Under the pieces are notes generated by a model. That model worked only from the letters and a program-made list of their open reading frames with translations, had not been told where the DNA came from and did not search any database. Of a DNA stretch of 26,524 bases, positions 23,345 through 26,524 are shown in pieces. The stretch is from Anaerorudis sp964444915 (GTDB taxonomy: Bacteria; Bacteroidota; Bacteroidia; Bacteroidales; Dysgonomonadaceae). The stretch is taken from NCBI GenBank assembly GCA_964444915.1, contig CAYUIY010000020.1, positions 1 through 26,524 of the forward strand. The letters run 5' to 3'. Positions within the stretch are counted from its first letter, which is position 1, and every line of letters starts with the position of its first letter. Made by a program: the position numbers and the translations under genes.

Positions 23345-25183
23345 TTATCGGTAAACATCGATTTGTGCGTCGCATAGTTTTCGATAATATCCATTTTTGG
23401 CATACAATTCTTCATGGTGACCATGTTCTACTATTTCTCCATCGTGTATAACATAAATTTCGTCGGCATTCTTAATGGTGGATAATCGATGAGCAATGGT
23501 AATGGTGGTACGATTTTGTACCAGTCTATCCAATGCTTCTTGTACTAGTCTTTCCGACGCCGTATCCAATGCCGATGTGGCTTCGTCGAGGATGAGAATT
23601 TGAGGGTCTTTCAAAATGGCCCGAGCAATGCTGATGCGTTGACGTTGACCTCCGGATAGTTTCCCGCCTCTGTCGCCAATATTGGTCTGATAGCCGTGTT
23701 CGGTAGCCACAATGAATTCGTGTGCATTAGCAATATGAGCTGCTCTTTCCACTTCCTCCTTCGTTGCATTTTCTTTGCCAAAGGCGATGTTGTTGAAAAA
23801 TGTATCATTGAAGAGAATGGCTTCCTGGCTTACATATCCTATTAATGAACGCAAATCGTGGAGGGTAACCTCTTTAATATTTATATCATCAATATAAATT
23901 CCGCCTTGCTGGATATCGTAAAAGCGAGAAAGAAGATCCACGATGGTGGATTTACCTGATCCTGATTCTCCTACGAGAGCAATTGTTTTTCCTTTAGGGA
24001 TAACCAGATTGATATCTTTCAATACCCAGTCCGATTGGTAAGCAAACCATACATGATCGTAATGGATGTGGCGATTAAATTGAAGTTTTTTGGGATTTTC
24101 CGGATTCTCGATCTCATTTTGAGCTTCCAGGATACGATCGATTCTTTCCATCGATGCCAGTCCTCTTTGTACAGCATAAGCCGATTTCGAAAAATCTTTG
24201 GCCGGATTAATAATGCTATAAAAAATAGTGAGATAATAAATAAACGTGGCAGCATCAATGAGCCCTTTTCCTTCTAAAATTAATGAACCGCCAAACCAAA
24301 GAACAATAGCCATGGTGAGCGTACCAAGAAATTCACTCATGGGATGTGCCAGGTACTGGCGACGGGCTATTCGGTTGGACATTCTTCTAAATTCGTTGTT
24401 CCCTTTGTGAAATCGTTCCGAGATCTTCTTTTCGGCATTGAATGCTTTTATTATCCGTAAACCACTCAACGTTTCCTCAACTTGCGACATTAATTCTCCC
24501 CATTTATTTTGCGCTTCAAACGATTTTCTTTTAAGTGTTTTCCCCACTGTTCCCATCACATAACCCATTATCGGAAGCAGTACAAGCACAAAAAGAGTAA
24601 GCTGCCAGCTCAAAGCAATCATTGTACCCAAATAAATGAGGATGAGGATGGGATTCTTGAAAAGCATGTCGAGCGAACTCATAATTGAGTTTTCTACTTC
24701 GTTGACGTCGCCTGAAATTCTGGCCAAAATGTCCCCTCTACGTTCTTCTGTAAAAAAACCGATGGGTAAAGCGAGTATTTTTTCATTGATTTGATTTCGG
24801 ATATCTTGTACTACTCCTGTACGGATAGGTATCGTAAAATAGGATCCAAGATAAGCAGACAGGGTTTTAAAAAAGGTCATGGTGACCAAAGCAGCAGCTA
24901 AAATTAGTAATGTTTGACTGCTTCCATATGTTTCGATCAGTTGAGTTATATACCAGTATCCGTTATTGAAAAGAATATCAAGGGAAGAAATTCCCCGAGT
25001 ATTCCAGGGAATAAATTCATATGTGGCGGTGTTTATTTTGAATAGAACCTGAAGAATAGGTATAATTGTTGCCAGAGAAAATACATTTAAAATGGCAGTT
25101 AATATGTTGAAAATAAAAGTAAGTACAACATATTTTTTATAGGGAGGCAGAAATCGCTTAAGTATTTTAAAAATTCCTTTCAT
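23345..25183 (-). CDS. ABC exporter, fused membrane and ATPase domains (MsbA-like)
   Basis: A 612-residue half-transporter. Six membrane helices occupy about residues 15-315; the ATPase domain follows with Walker A GESGSGKST (about 404-412), Q-loop 'YVSQEAILFN', signature LSGGQRQR (about 508), Walker B 'ILILDEATSALD' and the switch His in 'IAHRLST'. It resembles MsbA-type lipid A flippases and is the usual Bacteroidales exporter of this type, but other substrates cannot be excluded. The open frame begins at a GTG at 25192; the ATG three codons later (25183, 'MKGIFKILKRFLPPYKKY') matches relatives and is preferred. Divergent from the helicase gene. Confidence 0.92.
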   Translation of the reverse strand: MKGIFKILKRFLPPYKKYVVLTFIFNILTAILNVFSLATIIPILQVLFKINTATYEFIPWNTRGISSLDILFNNGYWYITQLIETYGSSQTLLILAAALVTMTFFKTLSAYLGSYFTIPIRTGVVQDIRNQINEKILALPIGFFTEERRGDILARISGDVNEVENSIMSSLDMLFKNPILILIYLGTMIALSWQLTLFVLVLLPIMGYVMGTVGKTLKRKSFEAQNKWGELMSQVEETLSGLRIIKAFNAEKKISERFHKGNNEFRRMSNRIARRQYLAHPMSEFLGTLTMAIVLWFGGSLILEGKGLIDAATFIYYLTIFYSIINPAKDFSKSAYAVQRGLASMERIDRILEAQNEIENPENPKKLQFNRHIHYDHVWFAYQSDWVLKDINLVIPKGKTIALVGESGSGKSTIVDLLSRFYDIQQGGIYIDDINIKEVTLHDLRSLIGYVSQEAILFNDTFFNNIAFGKENATKEEVERAAHIANAHEFIVATEHGYQTNIGDRGGKLSGGQRQRISIARAILKDPQILILDEATSALDTASERLVQEALDRLVQNRTTITIAHRLSTIKNADEIYVIHDGEIVEHGHHEELYAKNGYYRKLCDAQIDVYR

Positions 25184-25204
25184 TAAACTCACGGATTGAA
25201 AAGC

Positions 25205-25260
25205 CGGTACAAAAGTACGAATTTTCGGGGAATAACCGCCGAAAAATTTGTACTTTTGCC
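25205..25260. promoter_or_regulatory. Near-symmetric divergent promoter region between the ABC exporter and helicase genes
   Basis: Two TACTTTTG (-7) elements face outward: - strand at 25217-25210 toward the exporter, and + strand at 25251-25258 toward the helicase. The flanking bases mirror each other (CCGAAAA-ATT(C/T)G-TACTTTTG on each strand) with about two mismatches. No standard -33 elements are seen. Confidence 0.55.
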
Positions 25261-25263
25261 ATT

Positions 25264-26524
25264 ATGGAATCGTCTGACAAAAATACTTTGATCGAATTAC
25301 TCGCTCAATTGAATGCTGCTCAACAAAAAGCCGTCGAATTTTGTGATGGTCCGTCCCTAGTCATAGCCGGTGCCGGGTCGGGAAAGACCCGAGTGCTTAC
25401 CTATAAAATAGCTTATTTATTGGAACAGGGCCTTCCTCCTTATTATATTCTTGCTCTTACATTTACCAATAAGGCTGCACGAGAGATGAAGTCGCGTGTT
25501 GCCGAGCTTGTTGGGGAAAAGAAGGCTCGTCAAGTATGGATGGGTACGTTTCATTCTATTTTTTCGCGTATTTTACGCAACGAAGCTGAAATTATCGGTT
25601 TCGATTCCAATTTTACGATTTTTGATGCGTCAGATTCGCATAACCTCGTCAAGCTGATCATAAAAGATATGAATTTGGATGATAAAGTATATCGTCCCGG
25701 CAACGTGCATCATCGCATTTCGAAGGCAAAAAATAGTCTGATAACTCCTCAAATGTATGAACGAAATGCAGAGCTTGTGGAGTATGATCGTAGGATAAAA
25801 CAACCCCTGATTTTTGAAATTTATCGTCGTTACCAAGAGCGTTTGCGGTCTGGGAATAGCATGGATTTTGACGATCTCCTAATGTATACCAATATTCTTT
25901 TTCGGGATCATCCCCATGTGTTGGAGAATTATCGGAATCGCTTTCAGTATATTTTAGTGGATGAGTATCAAGATACGAATTTTGCTCAGCATCTCATTGT
26001 AAGGCAATTAGGAGAAGTGCATCGTCGTGTGTTTGTGGTGGGCGATGATGCGCAAAGTATCTATTCGTTTCGCGGCGCGAATATCGATAATATCTTGAAG
26101 TTTAAATCTTTCTATCCCGAAGCACACATATTTAAGCTTGAGCAGAATTACCGTTCGACCCAAAATATCGTGAATGCGGCCAATAGCCTAATCAAAAAGA
26201 ATGTAGGACAAATTTTTAAAAATGTTTTTTCTGAGCAAGAAGAGGGAGAAAAGATTGAGGTGATTAGTGCTTTTTCTGATTTTGAAGAAGGATTGATTGT
26301 CGCTAATAAAATTGCTCGTATGCGCTATGAAGACCATGTCTCGTACGGCAATTTTGCCATTCTTTACCGCACCAATGCACAGTCGCGTATATTTGAAGAG
26401 GCATTGCGTAAGAAAAATATTCCTTATCGTATTTACGGCGGTCTTTCTTTTTATCAGCGCAAGGAGATTAAAGACATCATTGGTTATTTTCGGTTGATTG
26501 TCAATCCGCAGGATGAGGAAGCTT
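25264..26524 (+). CDS. uvrD: UvrD/PcrA-type superfamily 1 DNA helicase, N-terminal 420 codons (runs off the window)
   Basis: The open frame starts at the ATG at 25264 and is still open at the last base. Motifs appear in order: Q motif 'LNAAQQKAV' (16-24), Walker A AGAGSGKT (35-42), motif Ia 'LALTFTNKAAREM', 'GTFHSIFSRIL', motif II VDEYQDTN (232-239), motif III 'VGDDAQSIYSFRGA' and motif IV 'LEQNYRST'. Family knowledge: a 3'-5' helicase acting in nucleotide excision repair, mismatch repair and replication. UvrD, PcrA and Rep cannot be separated from this part alone. A TACTTTTG element ends only five bases before the ATG, so the mRNA may be leaderless. Confidence 0.95.
   Translation, partial: MESSDKNTLIELLAQLNAAQQKAVEFCDGPSLVIAGAGSGKTRVLTYKIAYLLEQGLPPYYILALTFTNKAAREMKSRVAELVGEKKARQVWMGTFHSIFSRILRNEAEIIGFDSNFTIFDASDSHNLVKLIIKDMNLDDKVYRPGNVHHRISKAKNSLITPQMYERNAELVEYDRRIKQPLIFEIYRRYQERLRSGNSMDFDDLLMYTNILFRDHPHVLENYRNRFQYILVDEYQDTNFAQHLIVRQLGEVHRRVFVVGDDAQSIYSFRGANIDNILKFKSFYPEAHIFKLEQNYRSTQNIVNAANSLIKKNVGQIFKNVFSEQEEGEKIEVISAFSDFEEGLIVANKIARMRYEDHVSYGNFAILYRTNAQSRIFEEALRKKNIPYRIYGGLSFYQRKEIKDIIGYFRLIVNPQDEEA

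Overview
The window looks like a chromosomal housekeeping segment from a member of the Bacteroidales (phylum Bacteroidota), probably close to Dysgonomonadaceae or Porphyromonadaceae. This assignment is inference. It rests on the atp gene order D-C-(membrane protein)-B-E-F-H-A-G, a pyrB-pyrI-flavin reductase cluster, a long pyrophosphate-type phosphofructokinase, a carboxynorspermidine-synthase-type dehydrogenase, weak or absent Shine-Dalgarno sites, and repeated Bacteroidota-type promoter elements (TAnnTTTG, sometimes with TTG or TTTG 19-20 bases upstream). Composition is AT-rich. I see no intact insertion sequence, prophage, CRISPR array or defence system.

Layout. Bases 1-2552 (+) hold the end of a CBS/CorC-type membrane protein and a membrane-anchored PpiD-like peptidyl-prolyl isomerase, closed by a two-way terminator. 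Bases 2628-7408 (-) hold pfp, metA and the pyrB-pyrI-flavin reductase cluster. Bases 7456-8363 hold no convincing gene but contain about 5.5 copies of a degenerate 41-base tandem repeat and two copies of a 42-base repeat. Then come a saccharopine-dehydrogenase-family polyamine gene (-), tRNA-Leu(TAA) (+), and a perfect two-way terminator shared with the complete nine-gene ATP synthase operon (10065-17108, -). Bases 17232-19594 hold pepE (-), a DNA alkylation repair gene (+), a tiny membrane protein (-), an alpha/beta-hydrolase remnant (-) and rlmH (-). Bases 19753-23319 (+) hold nadC, dCMP deaminase, an S41 protease and 5-formyltetrahydrofolate cyclo-ligase. The window ends with an MsbA-like ABC exporter (-) and, divergent from it, the first 420 codons of a UvrD/PcrA helicase.

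How the genes work together. The ATP synthase genes form one complete F1Fo complex. pyrB and pyrI make aspartate carbamoyltransferase for pyrimidine synthesis. The other genes are single steps of glycolysis, methionine, NAD, folate, polyamine and nucleotide metabolism.

The points most worth a second look are the repeat cluster, the deleted hydrolase remnant next to rlmH, the MetA Glu111 residue that predicts acetyl- rather than succinyl-CoA use, the altered glycine motif of the ATP synthase c subunit, the truncated epsilon subunit, and the near-symmetric msbA/uvrD promoter region that may give a leaderless helicase mRNA. No clearly new multi-gene system is visible.
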